From: Desulfurivibrio sp. | GTDB lineage: Bacteria > Desulfobacterota > Desulfobulbia > Desulfobulbales > Desulfurivibrionaceae | Direction: 5' to 3' | Assembly: GCA_013791995.1 (NCBI GenBank) | Contig: VMSS01000227.1 | Coordinates: forward strand, 1 to 36,432 | DNA: 36,432 nt | In this document: piece by piece, positions 7,950 through 15,909 of the stretch | How positions within the stretch are numbered: position 1 is the first letter of the stretch | Layout: every line of letters starts with the position of its first letter | The notes under the pieces: model-generated | What the model was told of the DNA's origin: nothing | Database searches by the model: none | The model's input: only the letters and a program-made list of their open reading frames with translations | Program-made: the position numbers and the translations under genes

Positions 7950-9065
7950 ATGCGCCAGACCGTACTCTTTGTTGATGACAATCCGGTTATCCTCAAAACC
8001 ATCGAACTGGCCTTTGCCAAAGAGGAATACACCGTGCTGCTCGCCGCCAGCGGCGAAGAAGCCCTTCGGCTGGTGCACGAGGATACTCCCCAGGTCATTG
8101 TCAGCGACCTGCGGATGACCGGCATGAGCGGCCTGGAGTTTCTTCACCGGGCCCGCCTGACAAACCATTTTTTTGTCGGCATGATCTTCACCGCGTATCT
8201 GGATATCGACAGCATCATGAAAGCGGTGAGCGAAGAGGCGGTATGGCGGTACATTACCAAACCATGGCAGGACAACCGGGAACTGGTCATGGCCGTACGC
8301 AACGCCTTCCAATACCATGAGGCCATGGCCTCCAATCGCCAGGCCGAGGAACAACTCCAGCGGGCGGAACGCCTCTCGGCCCTGGGCCATCTCGTGGCCG
8401 GGATCGCTCACCAGTTCAACAACATCGACGTGGGCATCATGGGGTATGTGCAGATGTCCTTGCTGCACAAAGATCTGCCAAGCGAAGTTCGTGAATACCT
8501 GGAACAGGTCAAGCTCTTCACAAAACGCGGCACGGAAATCGTCCGGGAACTGGCCACCTTCAGCGACCAGAGTTCCCAATGGGGATTTTCCAACGGCAGC
8601 CTGACGGATACGGTAACCGAGGCCCTCTCTTTCTGCCGCAAAGAAATGGAAACTGCGGGGATACAAATCGAAACCGAATTTGCGGAAAATTGCACTGCAG
8701 TATTGAATTTCGGGTTGACCAAACAACTGATTATGAACCTGATCCGCAACGCCGGCCACGCTACTCTGGGAAAAGAAGTGCGCACCGTTCGCATCGAAAC
8801 CGGAAGACAGGACGACAACGTGTTTGTCCGGGTCACGGATAACGGCTGCGGCATCCCAAAGGGGTATCTCCCCAAGATATTCGACCCGTTTTTCACCACC
8901 AAAGGCGCCCAGGCCGCGCCCGGCTCCCCGCAAGCCTCCGTTTCCGGGGTTGGCCTGGGGTTGAGCCTGAGTCAGACCGTAGCCCAAGCCCATCGGGGCG
9001 AAATAACGGTGCAGTCTACCCTGGACAAAGGGTCCTGCTTCACTTTCACCTTGCCTGCGGCCTAA
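7950..9065 (+). CDS. Hybrid response regulator-histidine kinase (REC-HisKA-HATPase)
   Basis: Soluble 371-residue signalling protein with an N-terminal receiver (FVDDN, phospho-acceptor Asp in VSDLRM, Lys in ITKPW; about residues 1-125) followed by a kinase core. The H-box is LVAGIAHQFNN near residue 153; the N-box NLIRNAGHA, G1 DNGCGIP, F-box FDPFFTTK and G2 GVGLGLS lie between about 250 and 340. The residue after the phospho-accepting His is Gln where Glu or Asp is usual, which may weaken kinase or phosphatase activity. AGGAAG upstream supports the ATG. No membrane segment or separate sensor domain is present, so the input probably comes by phosphotransfer to the receiver. It converges on the EF-hand protein gene. 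Confidence 0.9.
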   Translation: MRQTVLFVDDNPVILKTIELAFAKEEYTVLLAASGEEALRLVHEDTPQVIVSDLRMTGMSGLEFLHRARLTNHFFVGMIFTAYLDIDSIMKAVSEEAVWRYITKPWQDNRELVMAVRNAFQYHEAMASNRQAEEQLQRAERLSALGHLVAGIAHQFNNIDVGIMGYVQMSLLHKDLPSEVREYLEQVKLFTKRGTEIVRELATFSDQSSQWGFSNGSLTDTVTEALSFCRKEMETAGIQIETEFAENCTAVLNFGLTKQLIMNLIRNAGHATLGKEVRTVRIETGRQDDNVFVRVTDNGCGIPKGYLPKIFDPFFTTKGAQAAPGSPQASVSGVGLGLSLSQTVAQAHRGEITVQSTLDKGSCFTFTLPAA

Positions 9066-9142
9066 AATCCTTCCATTATGGACCTGCCGTTTCCGGTGAA
9101 CCTGTCGAACCGCGGTGCCATTGATTACGACTCTCGCCACCA

Positions 9143-10213
9143 TCACACAGCAAGATCAATCTCCTGCACCGTACCCGCTCCGCCGCTCTCAACCAAAAAA
9201 ATCGAGCTTTCCCGAAGCTGCCCCAACAGTCCATTGTCGCTGTTTTTCAAAGCAAAATCCGTTTCCACCGGATTAAGAAAGATGGCGCCGACATTTTTTT
9301 CCGCAAGGCTGGCCAACGATTCCTTTCCGGCTTCATCCCGCATCCAAATCCGCAGCTCGGCGTAGAGCGGATCGTTTTCGTCAAGCCAGCCGTTGCCGGC
9401 GCTGTCCAGCCTTGCCAATTCGCTGAATCCCATGCCGGTCGCAGGACCAAAAAGTTCCAACCCGTTGTTGATCAGACCGTCGTGGTTGCGATCAAAGGCG
9501 AGAAAACCGCTGCCGGGAGCAAGCCCTGGGATCTGCTCCATATCTCCATCCCCATCAAGATCAAATCCGAATCGCATATTGCTCAACTCCGCCGCCTTGC
9601 CGTTAAAATTGATCACCAACGGATCAACCAAGAGGGCATCTCCGGCTCTGACCTGCACACTGTTGGTCGCCGCAAACTCCCGCTGCATTGCCAGTTGAAG
9701 CTGGAAATCAATGGTTTGCCCATCTGCGGTGACAACCTGTCCGCTGGCGGAAAAAGTCATGGATTCCTGCTCGTTCACCGTTTCCACGAGGTCGTATTCA
9801 AGACCCCAGCCCTGGCCTGCAATCGGAGGATCTTCCGGGTTTACTCCCTGAACCGTCCCAGGATATGGTGCGATATTTTTAGAGGAAAACGACTCAAGAG
9901 TGGAAATGCGGATCTTCCGCCCGGTAAGCGCCTCCAGAATGAGGCGCATGGCTTTCAGTTTGGGGTCTTCCGGAGAAGAAGCTTCTGGCTGCTGGGCCGC
10001 AGCAGAATCCCCCGCCGCCGGAAACTGGGCCGCGACCTGCTGGATCTGCCGAGCCTCAGGGGAGATCCGCACCTGAACACCGGATGGTTCTTCTTCCCCG
10101 TCAAAAACAAGCCGTTCATTACCCACCCAGAGGCGGAGCGATTCTTTCTTCTCGTATTCTTCGTGTAGTCCGTGGGTGCTTGCCAGGCTGACAGCACCAC
10201 TAGCTATTTTCAT
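9143..10213 (-). CDS. EF-hand calcium-binding protein of unknown function
   Basis: Protein of 356 residues that I do not recognise as a named enzyme. The C-terminal half has three EF-hand-like loops in a row: DLDGDGDMEQI, DRNHDGLINNGLELFG and DSAGNGWLDENDPLY, the first two with close to complete Dx[DN]xDG calcium ligands. The middle is beta-rich, and an Ala/Pro/Gln-rich linker lies near residues 70-100. The start (MKIASGAVSLASTHG, then SLRLWVGN) is chosen over the ORF-track start because GGGAGG lies upstream of the ATG at 10213. No clear signal peptide is visible, so location is uncertain. It lies among signalling genes, with HDOD and kinase genes on either side, but no functional link is shown. 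Confidence 0.8.
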   Translation of the reverse strand: MKIASGAVSLASTHGLHEEYEKKESLRLWVGNERLVFDGEEEPSGVQVRISPEARQIQQVAAQFPAAGDSAAAQQPEASSPEDPKLKAMRLILEALTGRKIRISTLESFSSKNIAPYPGTVQGVNPEDPPIAGQGWGLEYDLVETVNEQESMTFSASGQVVTADGQTIDFQLQLAMQREFAATNSVQVRAGDALLVDPLVINFNGKAAELSNMRFGFDLDGDGDMEQIPGLAPGSGFLAFDRNHDGLINNGLELFGPATGMGFSELARLDSAGNGWLDENDPLYAELRIWMRDEAGKESLASLAEKNVGAIFLNPVETDFALKNSDNGLLGQLRESSIFLVESGGAGTVQEIDLAV

Positions 10214-10494
10214 GACGAAAACCTCCCTGAAGAAGATGTTTACCTCCTCAGGATACGTTTCGGCTTTTGGGGAGAAAAAGTTTAAAAAAGATCCGTACAG
10301 GATACCCCCGCCCATTGTACCGCGCAGCCACCTTCTTCCTGCTCTCGTTGCCGCACATTAACGCATCGACCTTGGGCATGATCTGTTCCAGTGTTTCATC
10401 CTTTGCCCCCCACTACGGCACGGGCGGACAAATGCTTTTTCTCGGCGGCAATTTTTCTTTGCCTGTTTGCCTCATTTAACGTACTCTATAAGTT

Positions 10495-11370
10495 ATGAAT
10501 ATCCGCGACTTCTTGAGAAAAATCAAAGACCTGCCCACCATTTCCGCGGTGGCCAACGAGATCAACACCAGCGACAAGAACGACTCGCTCACCGCGAAAT
10601 CCCTTGGGGCTATTATTACCCGTGACCCATCCCTCACAGCCACCGTCCTGAAACTCGCCAACTCCGCCTATTACGGAATGGCCCATGAAATAACCAGCAT
10701 TGAGAGGGCGGTTACGGTTCTGGGGTTCGACACCATCAAAAATCTGGCCCTCTCCATTTCCGTGTTCCATGTTTTCAAAACGCGGGAAGGACAGGCTTTT
10801 GATCTGAAGGGCCTCTGGTATCATTCCCTCGGGGTTGGTATTGCGGCGAAGTATCTTGCCCTGCACAGTCCTATACTGACCTGCGATAAAGCCTTGCCGG
10901 AGCAGGCCTTTATCTGCGGCATCCTGCACGACATAGGCAAGATAGCCTTTGCCCAGAATCTGCCTGTCGAAATGGCGGAGATTCTCAAGCAAACCCGAAG
11001 CGGGACGAGTGCCCAGCACGATATTGAAAAAACCATCCTCGGCTTCAATCACCAGAGGGCCGGACAAGCCATGGCGGAAGCCTGGAACTTTCCGGAAGAT
11101 TACCAGACCGTTATCAGATTGCACCACGCCCCCTCTGCCACGGTCATCGGGGACAATGCCAAAATAGCAACTCTGTCCATGGCCGTTTACCTGGGCAACA
11201 AAATAGCCAAGGCCCTGCATCTGGGAGAGAGCACCGACCCGCACATGACAAAGGTGACACCGGACGACCTGAGAAACATAGGGATCAACAAACAGGATCT
11301 TCCAGAAATTCTGCAAGAGATTAAAAACGAATATGCCCAGTGCGTTGAAGCCTGGTCGTATGAGCTTTGA
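10495..11370 (+). CDS. HDOD domain signalling protein
   Basis: Cytoplasmic protein of 291 residues that is essentially one HDOD domain. Family features seen are the N-terminal LPTISAVANEI, IITRDPSLTATVLKLANSAYYG, SIERAVTVLGFDTIKNLAL, and HD-like residues in ICGILHDIGKIAFA. HDOD proteins act as output or adaptor modules in bacterial signalling, usually without proven phosphohydrolase activity. It has no receiver of its own. The ATG has no clear Shine-Dalgarno, but TATAAG lies just before it, so the leader may be very short. The neighbouring response regulators make a shared signalling role plausible, but that is inference. Confidence 0.92.
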   Translation: MNIRDFLRKIKDLPTISAVANEINTSDKNDSLTAKSLGAIITRDPSLTATVLKLANSAYYGMAHEITSIERAVTVLGFDTIKNLALSISVFHVFKTREGQAFDLKGLWYHSLGVGIAAKYLALHSPILTCDKALPEQAFICGILHDIGKIAFAQNLPVEMAEILKQTRSGTSAQHDIEKTILGFNHQRAGQAMAEAWNFPEDYQTVIRLHHAPSATVIGDNAKIATLSMAVYLGNKIAKALHLGESTDPHMTKVTPDDLRNIGINKQDLPEILQEIKNEYAQCVEAWSYEL

Positions 11371-11398
11371 TTTTTATCCTTCAGCTTTTTGCTTTCTT

Positions 11399-11542
11399 AT
11401 TACACTGTTCTTCAGCCAGTTTCCCCCGTCATTCCGGCTTTCGCCGGAATGACTTGTTCACAAGTAAGGCATTGACAAAAAGCACGCATGATCAGCTGAT
11501 TGGCGCATGGAACCCATATGCTGGCTGAAGTTCGATGGTAAT
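11399..11542. repeat. Candidate terminal-inverted-repeat element with an internal hairpin
   Basis: ATTAC plus CTTCAGCCAG on the left (11399-11419) mirror CTGGCTGAAG plus GTAAT on the right (11521-11542). Inside lies a perfect 11-bp hairpin, GTCATTCCGGC-TTTC-GCCGGAATGAC (11428-11453), of a type widespread in bacterial intergenic DNA. The element fills the gap between the HDOD gene and the convergent HD-GYP gene, and its right end overlaps neither stop. Confidence 0.5.
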
Positions 11543-11558
11543 CAGATTTTGCTTAGCA

Positions 11559-12887
11559 TCACTCCTTGACGCAGACAAAAACCCCTTGATTCGGCGGGTC
11601 CAGCTCATAGTAGCGCTTCAGCAGCATGATGCTGGACTTGGCAAGAACGGTTCCCTTGGTGAGCAACAGGAGCCCTGTGCCGCTGAACACATCCCGACTC
11701 AATTCCATCTCATCCTCCAGGGCAGCAGGCAGCAATTCGATCTCAAGATGGTCGGTCTTGGGCCGGATCTTTTTATAAAAAGCCTCCGCCTGCTCAAGGG
11801 CCGCAGGGATGATCTTGGGATCAAAGAGGGTGCCCTTCTGAAGATCCACCTCCTTGCGAATAAAAGCAAAGCCTGATGCCCCTGAGGCTTTGCGCATTTT
11901 CTTGTCGATATAATCGGCCAGGGCAATGATCCGTGCGCCCAGCGGAATGTCCGTCTTCTTCAACTCATCGGGAAAACCGTTGCCGTCATAACTTTCATGG
12001 TGGGCGCGGATTATCAGCCCCGCCCCCCGCAATTCTTCGATCCTGTCAATGGCAGCCTGGCCACGGACCGGATGCTGCAAATACTCTTCCCGCTCCGTAA
12101 AATTCATCTGCTCGGCCTCCCGCGCCAGCATAATGTCGGGAATCCCTATCTTGCCGATATCGTGAAGCAGGGCTGCCACCATGACCGTTTCCCGCTGCTC
12201 GCTTTCCATGCCGAGTTGCTTGGCGATATTCACCGAAACCTCCGCGACATTGCGCGAATGGGCCCGCATCCTGGGGTCACGCAACTCAATGAGTCCGGAA
12301 AAAGCAATGATGGTGTTCTTGAAATTGATCCGCAACCTGCTGTTTATCGCCCGCACGGAATCATAGCTTTTCTGGAGTTCCATGGTCTGTTCCTGGACAA
12401 TGGACTCCAGCTCCGTATTCCACTTCTGCAATTCAGCGTTCTGTTTCTTGACAATAGCCGCCAATTTCTTGTTTTCGGTGAGCAACCGATACATCTTCAA
12501 TGCGCCCATGACTGTCTGGACCAATTCTTCGTCATTCCAGGGCTTGTTCAGATAACGGAAAGTGCCGCCCCGATTGATGGCGTCGATGGCGGCATTGATA
12601 TCGGCATAGCCGGTGAGTAGAATCCTGATGGACTGAGGGGAAATTGCCTTGGATTTTGACAAAAAATCAACGCCGGTCATCTCCGGCATCCTCTGATCGG
12701 AGACAATGACCCCGATCTCGCCTTCCCTGGAAAGTACCTCCAACCCCTTGGCCCCGGAGGAGGCGGTGAACACCTCGACCTCTTCATCCATGAAAAGCCG
12801 CTGCAGGGAACGCAGGATATTTTCCTCATCGTCCACAAAAAGAATCTTCCCCTTTTCCGGAGAGGACGGGCTCGGTGTCTCGCTCAT
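11559..12887 (-). CDS. Response regulator with HD-GYP c-di-GMP phosphodiesterase domain (RpfG-like)
   Basis: Cytoplasmic protein of 442 residues. An N-terminal receiver (FVDDEENILRSLQRLF, Asp in VSDQRM, Lys in NKPW; about 10-130) is followed by a coiled-coil linker rich in Glu, Gln and Lys and an HD-GYP domain. The latter shows RAHSRNVAEV, LLHDIGKIGIPD and HHESYDGNGFP, where Phe replaces the usual Tyr of GYP. A C-terminal extension of about 90 residues follows. Its family hydrolyses cyclic di-GMP. The start at 12887 is chosen over the ORF-track start because it overlaps the upstream stop as ATGA and has AGGGG before it. It forms a two-gene operon with the REC-PAS regulator. Confidence 0.92.
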   Translation of the reverse strand: MSETPSPSSPEKGKILFVDDEENILRSLQRLFMDEEVEVFTASSGAKGLEVLSREGEIGVIVSDQRMPEMTGVDFLSKSKAISPQSIRILLTGYADINAAIDAINRGGTFRYLNKPWNDEELVQTVMGALKMYRLLTENKKLAAIVKKQNAELQKWNTELESIVQEQTMELQKSYDSVRAINSRLRINFKNTIIAFSGLIELRDPRMRAHSRNVAEVSVNIAKQLGMESEQRETVMVAALLHDIGKIGIPDIMLAREAEQMNFTEREEYLQHPVRGQAAIDRIEELRGAGLIIRAHHESYDGNGFPDELKKTDIPLGARIIALADYIDKKMRKASGASGFAFIRKEVDLQKGTLFDPKIIPAALEQAEAFYKKIRPKTDHLEIELLPAALEDEMELSRDVFSGTGLLLLTKGTVLAKSSIMLLKRYYELDPPNQGVFVCVKE

Positions 12888-13765
12888 TGTTTCCCCTCGC
12901 TTTCTGTTACAGCGGAGGGGGCACCAGCGACCCGACACACCTCTCCGCAATTTCCGCAATCAAACACCAACACTGCTCCGACCTGACCGTCCGTCTCATT
13001 CATCATGGCCCCCCTTACGCAGAACTGCTGTCCGGCAAGAGCGAGCACCCGGCTGACAACCTTACCCGGCTGCACTTCCTCCAGCAGCGCACCCCACTCC
13101 GGAGGCAAAACCTCCGCCACCGTCGCGCCGAGGGGGGAATGGCGAAAACCCAGCAGCACCTCTTCGGCAAAGCGATTCCGCTGCACCAGCATCCCCTCCC
13201 GGTCAAAGCCAACCACCCCCATGGGCAGAGTGTTCAGGATAACCTGACTATGCCTGAGCACCTTGTTCTGGAACAGAAGCTCTTCAGTGCGCTCCTCCAC
13301 CTTTTCTTCAAGCTGCGCGGCAATGCGGGAAAGTTCATAGTTGGCTTGCTGCAGCTCCAGGTTGAGTTCGTTGTTCGCCTTGACCAGGAAATACCGCTCC
13401 ACCGCCTTGGCGATGGTTATTTTAAGCTCATCGTCGTTCCAGGGCTTGGGAATGAATTTGTATACCTGGCCTTCGTTGATCGCCGCCACCACGGCTGCGG
13501 TGTCGGCATAGCCGGAGAGCACGATGCGGATGGTCTCGGGCCAGCGATCATGCACATCTTTAAAAAAAGTAACGCCGTCCATCTCCGGCATCCGATAGTC
13601 TGAGATCACCACCTGGACCGGTTGATGCTGTTCCAGAAGCGCCAGCCCCTCTTTTCCTGACTCCGCGGTGAGAATTCGGTAGTTCTCGTCAAGAAAAAGG
13701 CGTTTCAAGGATCTCAAGACGTTCGCCTCGTCATCCACGCATAGGATTGTCACGTTTTCCGTCAT
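12884..13765 (-). CDS. Response regulator with receiver, coiled coil and PAS-like domain
   Basis: Cytoplasmic protein of 293 residues. The receiver (CVDDEANVLRSLKRLF, Asp in ISDYRMPEMDG, Lys in PKPW) is very similar to that of the overlapping HD-GYP gene. It is followed by a long Glu-rich coiled coil (LEEKVEERTEELLFQNKVL) and a PAS-like domain (LNTLPMGVVGFDREGMLVQRNRFAEEVLLG). There is no kinase, DNA-binding or cyclase output, so it probably relays phosphorylation or sensing to the HD-GYP partner it is translationally coupled to. A C-terminal Cys pair (FDCGNCGEVC) is notable. The ATG at 13765 has GGAGAGAGGG upstream. Confidence 0.88.
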   Translation of the reverse strand: MTENVTILCVDDEANVLRSLKRLFLDENYRILTAESGKEGLALLEQHQPVQVVISDYRMPEMDGVTFFKDVHDRWPETIRIVLSGYADTAAVVAAINEGQVYKFIPKPWNDDELKITIAKAVERYFLVKANNELNLELQQANYELSRIAAQLEEKVEERTEELLFQNKVLRHSQVILNTLPMGVVGFDREGMLVQRNRFAEEVLLGFRHSPLGATVAEVLPPEWGALLEEVQPGKVVSRVLALAGQQFCVRGAMMNETDGQVGAVLVFDCGNCGEVCRVAGAPSAVTESEGKQ

Positions 13766-13827
13766 ACACCCTCTCTCCGTAATTTCGATACAGTCGCAAC
13801 AACTCAGGATGAGTTTCAAACATGTGC

Positions 13828-13923
13828 TTCGACAGGGCTCTCCTGACCTTGGTCGAAGGGCTCAGCACGGACGGAATATCAATTCATTAAAAACATCCGT
13901 TCACCCTGAGCCTGTCGAAGGGG
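13828..13923. repeat. Cluster of CTTCGACAGGCTCAG-type repeats
   Basis: A partial unit (GTGCTTCGACAGGGCTC) is followed by an inverted pair, GTCGAAGGGCTCAGCACGGA and CACCCTGAGCCTGTCGAAGG, separated by an AT-rich spacer. It lies between the REC-PAS gene start and the 3' end of the two-CW kinase gene. Confidence 0.78.
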
Positions 13924-13967
13924 TGTTGTTACGAAGCCATCAATTTCCTACCCAGACACCACCACGC

Positions 13968-15563
13968 TCACTCCGTTTTTATGGGCAAGGTCACAACAAA
14001 GGTCGTCCCCTTGCCCTGCTCGCTGGTCACCTCAATCCTGCCGCCATGCTTCTTGGTCACGAGATCGTAGACTATGCTCAATCCCAGCCCGGTCCCCTTG
14101 CCCACCTCCTTGGTGGTATAAAACGGCTCGAATATCCTGCTCAAACTTTCAGGGGGGATGCCACAACCGGAATCGGAAATAGACACGGTTATCTCCGATT
14201 CGCTCGCTCTGGTGGTAATCACGATCTCGCCCTGACCTTCTATGGCATGCGCCGCATTCACCAGGAGATTCATGAATACCTGATTGAGCTGCTGCGGATA
14301 GCACCGGGTCGGAGGAAGATCGCCATACTCTTTTTTTACGGTACACTTGTATTTGAGTTCGTTCCAGATGATATTTAAGGTGTCATCCAGACACTGGTTG
14401 ATATCGGCCATGCTGCGCTCGAACTGATCGACCCTGGAAAAACTTTTCAGATTCTGAACGATCTTGCGGACCCGCTCAACACCGTCCAGGGATTCGGCGA
14501 CCAGGGCCGGCAGATCTTCAAGAATAGGCTCAATCTTGAGCTGCCTGCGACTTTCGGCTAACCGCTTGGTGCGGTCATCACCCTCATCCTGGGGAAAAAT
14601 CTCCCCTTGCACCTTCAAAAACTCCGCCACCCGCGCCAAATATTTCTGCAGGGTGCCCAGATTACTGGTGACAAAGCCGATGGGGTTGTTGATCTCATGG
14701 GCCACACCTGCAGCCAATTGCCCGATGGAGGCCATTTTCTCCTGCTGGACAAACTGGGACTGAGCGGCTTTCAGTTCATCGTAGGCGCTTTGCAGCTCGC
14801 TGTTCTTTTTATCTATGATCTGCATCATGTGACTGAACTGGATGCCGATCCGCACCACCGGATCATCGGCGGCCTCCTGATAAAATTCGCAGGCCAGGCA
14901 ATTACTGAGCTTTTGCGCAAACTTCCCCTGTACCTTCCCCTTGCAACGGGTTCCGGCAACAGCCCAGCATTGCAGAGGCTCCCGCCCGAAACAGACGCAT
15001 TTTTTTTCGCCGCATTGCATCATTTTCCAACACGGCATATGGTCCGAAGGCAGGGTGAAAAAAAACTCTCCCCCATTCCCGTTGGTGACCCGATGGATCA
15101 TGGAAGAGATCTCTCCCAGGGCGGCTTCCAGCTTTTTCCTGTCCTCTTCGATCTTCAGCAGAATCCGCTTGCGGTTGGAAATATCGTGGAGGGTGACCAC
15201 CCGGCACAGGTCGCTATTTTCAGCCTCGGGACTGTAGCAGGTCTGCTGAAAAAACCTGTTACTGGGTTCATGAAATCGCTCGCATTGGGATATGTCTGCC
15301 TGTGCACTCACCGGCAGCATCCCTGCCTCAACCAAAAGGGCTTCCCAAGCACTGCCAAGAATTTCAGCATACGATTTCCCCAGAAAGTCGCACACCGCCT
15401 TGTTGCAACGCTGGATACCCCCCGCCGCATCCACCAGAAGAACCAGGTCGGAAACCCCGTCCATGGCCATGGTCCATTCGTCCTTGGCACGCTTGACCTG
15501 GGCAAAAAGCTGCAGTAACGCCTCATATTCCTGCTGCGCTGCCGGGGCCGACTGTTTCTTCAT
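13968..15563 (-). CDS. Histidine kinase with PAS and cysteine-rich (two-CW type) sensor domains
   Basis: Soluble 531-residue kinase. A PAS domain (about residues 25-140; VLLVDAAGGIQRCNKAVCDFLG) is followed by a Cys-rich region near 185-240 with two CW pairs (MPCWKMMQCGEKKC, then PLQCWAVAGTRC and LSNCLACEF), resembling the two-CW domain, which may bind metal or an iron-sulfur cluster. The kinase core has the H-box MASIGQLAAGVAHEINNP, N-box NLLVNAAHA, G1 DSGCGIP, F-box FEPFYTTK and G2 GTGLGLS. Without a membrane segment it should sense a cytoplasmic cue, plausibly redox or metal state. The start at 15563 is the likelier of two; its Shine-Dalgarno is weak. It pairs head to head with a close paralogue. 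Confidence 0.9.
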   Translation of the reverse strand: MKKQSAPAAQQEYEALLQLFAQVKRAKDEWTMAMDGVSDLVLLVDAAGGIQRCNKAVCDFLGKSYAEILGSAWEALLVEAGMLPVSAQADISQCERFHEPSNRFFQQTCYSPEAENSDLCRVVTLHDISNRKRILLKIEEDRKKLEAALGEISSMIHRVTNGNGGEFFFTLPSDHMPCWKMMQCGEKKCVCFGREPLQCWAVAGTRCKGKVQGKFAQKLSNCLACEFYQEAADDPVVRIGIQFSHMMQIIDKKNSELQSAYDELKAAQSQFVQQEKMASIGQLAAGVAHEINNPIGFVTSNLGTLQKYLARVAEFLKVQGEIFPQDEGDDRTKRLAESRRQLKIEPILEDLPALVAESLDGVERVRKIVQNLKSFSRVDQFERSMADINQCLDDTLNIIWNELKYKCTVKKEYGDLPPTRCYPQQLNQVFMNLLVNAAHAIEGQGEIVITTRASESEITVSISDSGCGIPPESLSRIFEPFYTTKEVGKGTGLGLSIVYDLVTKKHGGRIEVTSEQGKGTTFVVTLPIKTE

Positions 15564-15909
15564 GATTTTTCCGATTGTTTCGTTTTTCTCTCTTCCAAGA
15601 ATGGCCCTGAAGGGGAAACAAGCCAAACCACTGGGAACCTTGAGATTATGGTATCACATCACTCTATCCTTGAAAAACACTGTTTTTATCACAACTTTTC
15701 AGGAGCCGTTACGAAAAAAACGTCTTCATCGACAGCGGCACAAGTCACGTTCCAGCACTCCTTTCGTTCGTTACGGATCTTCGTGTCGATCATGCTATTC
15801 GGTGTTGCATGTTTTTCTTGAACAACGATTTAGACACCGACCTTCTGCTGTGCTACTATCAAACAGTAAAATTCAATTCCTTACACACATCACGGGGCCA
15901 CCACGCCAG
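15564..15909. other. Intergenic region between two divergent histidine kinase genes
   Basis: This 346-bp gap must hold the divergent promoters of both kinases. The long ORF in the track that crosses it on the plus strand starts inside the opposite kinase gene and has no conserved sequence before MKFRLIF. I see no convincing promoter hexamer pair, operator palindrome, RNA gene or repeat here. Confidence 0.6.

Noticed and set aside
7893-9146. 417-residue minus-strand ORF
   Set aside because: It is antisense to the REC-kinase fusion, with no motif and no Shine-Dalgarno.
15292-15909. N-terminal 206-residue extension of the Cache kinase ORF
   Set aside because: It overlaps the opposite kinase gene, shows no conserved sequence, and the membrane-anchor start at 15910 is a far better N-terminus.
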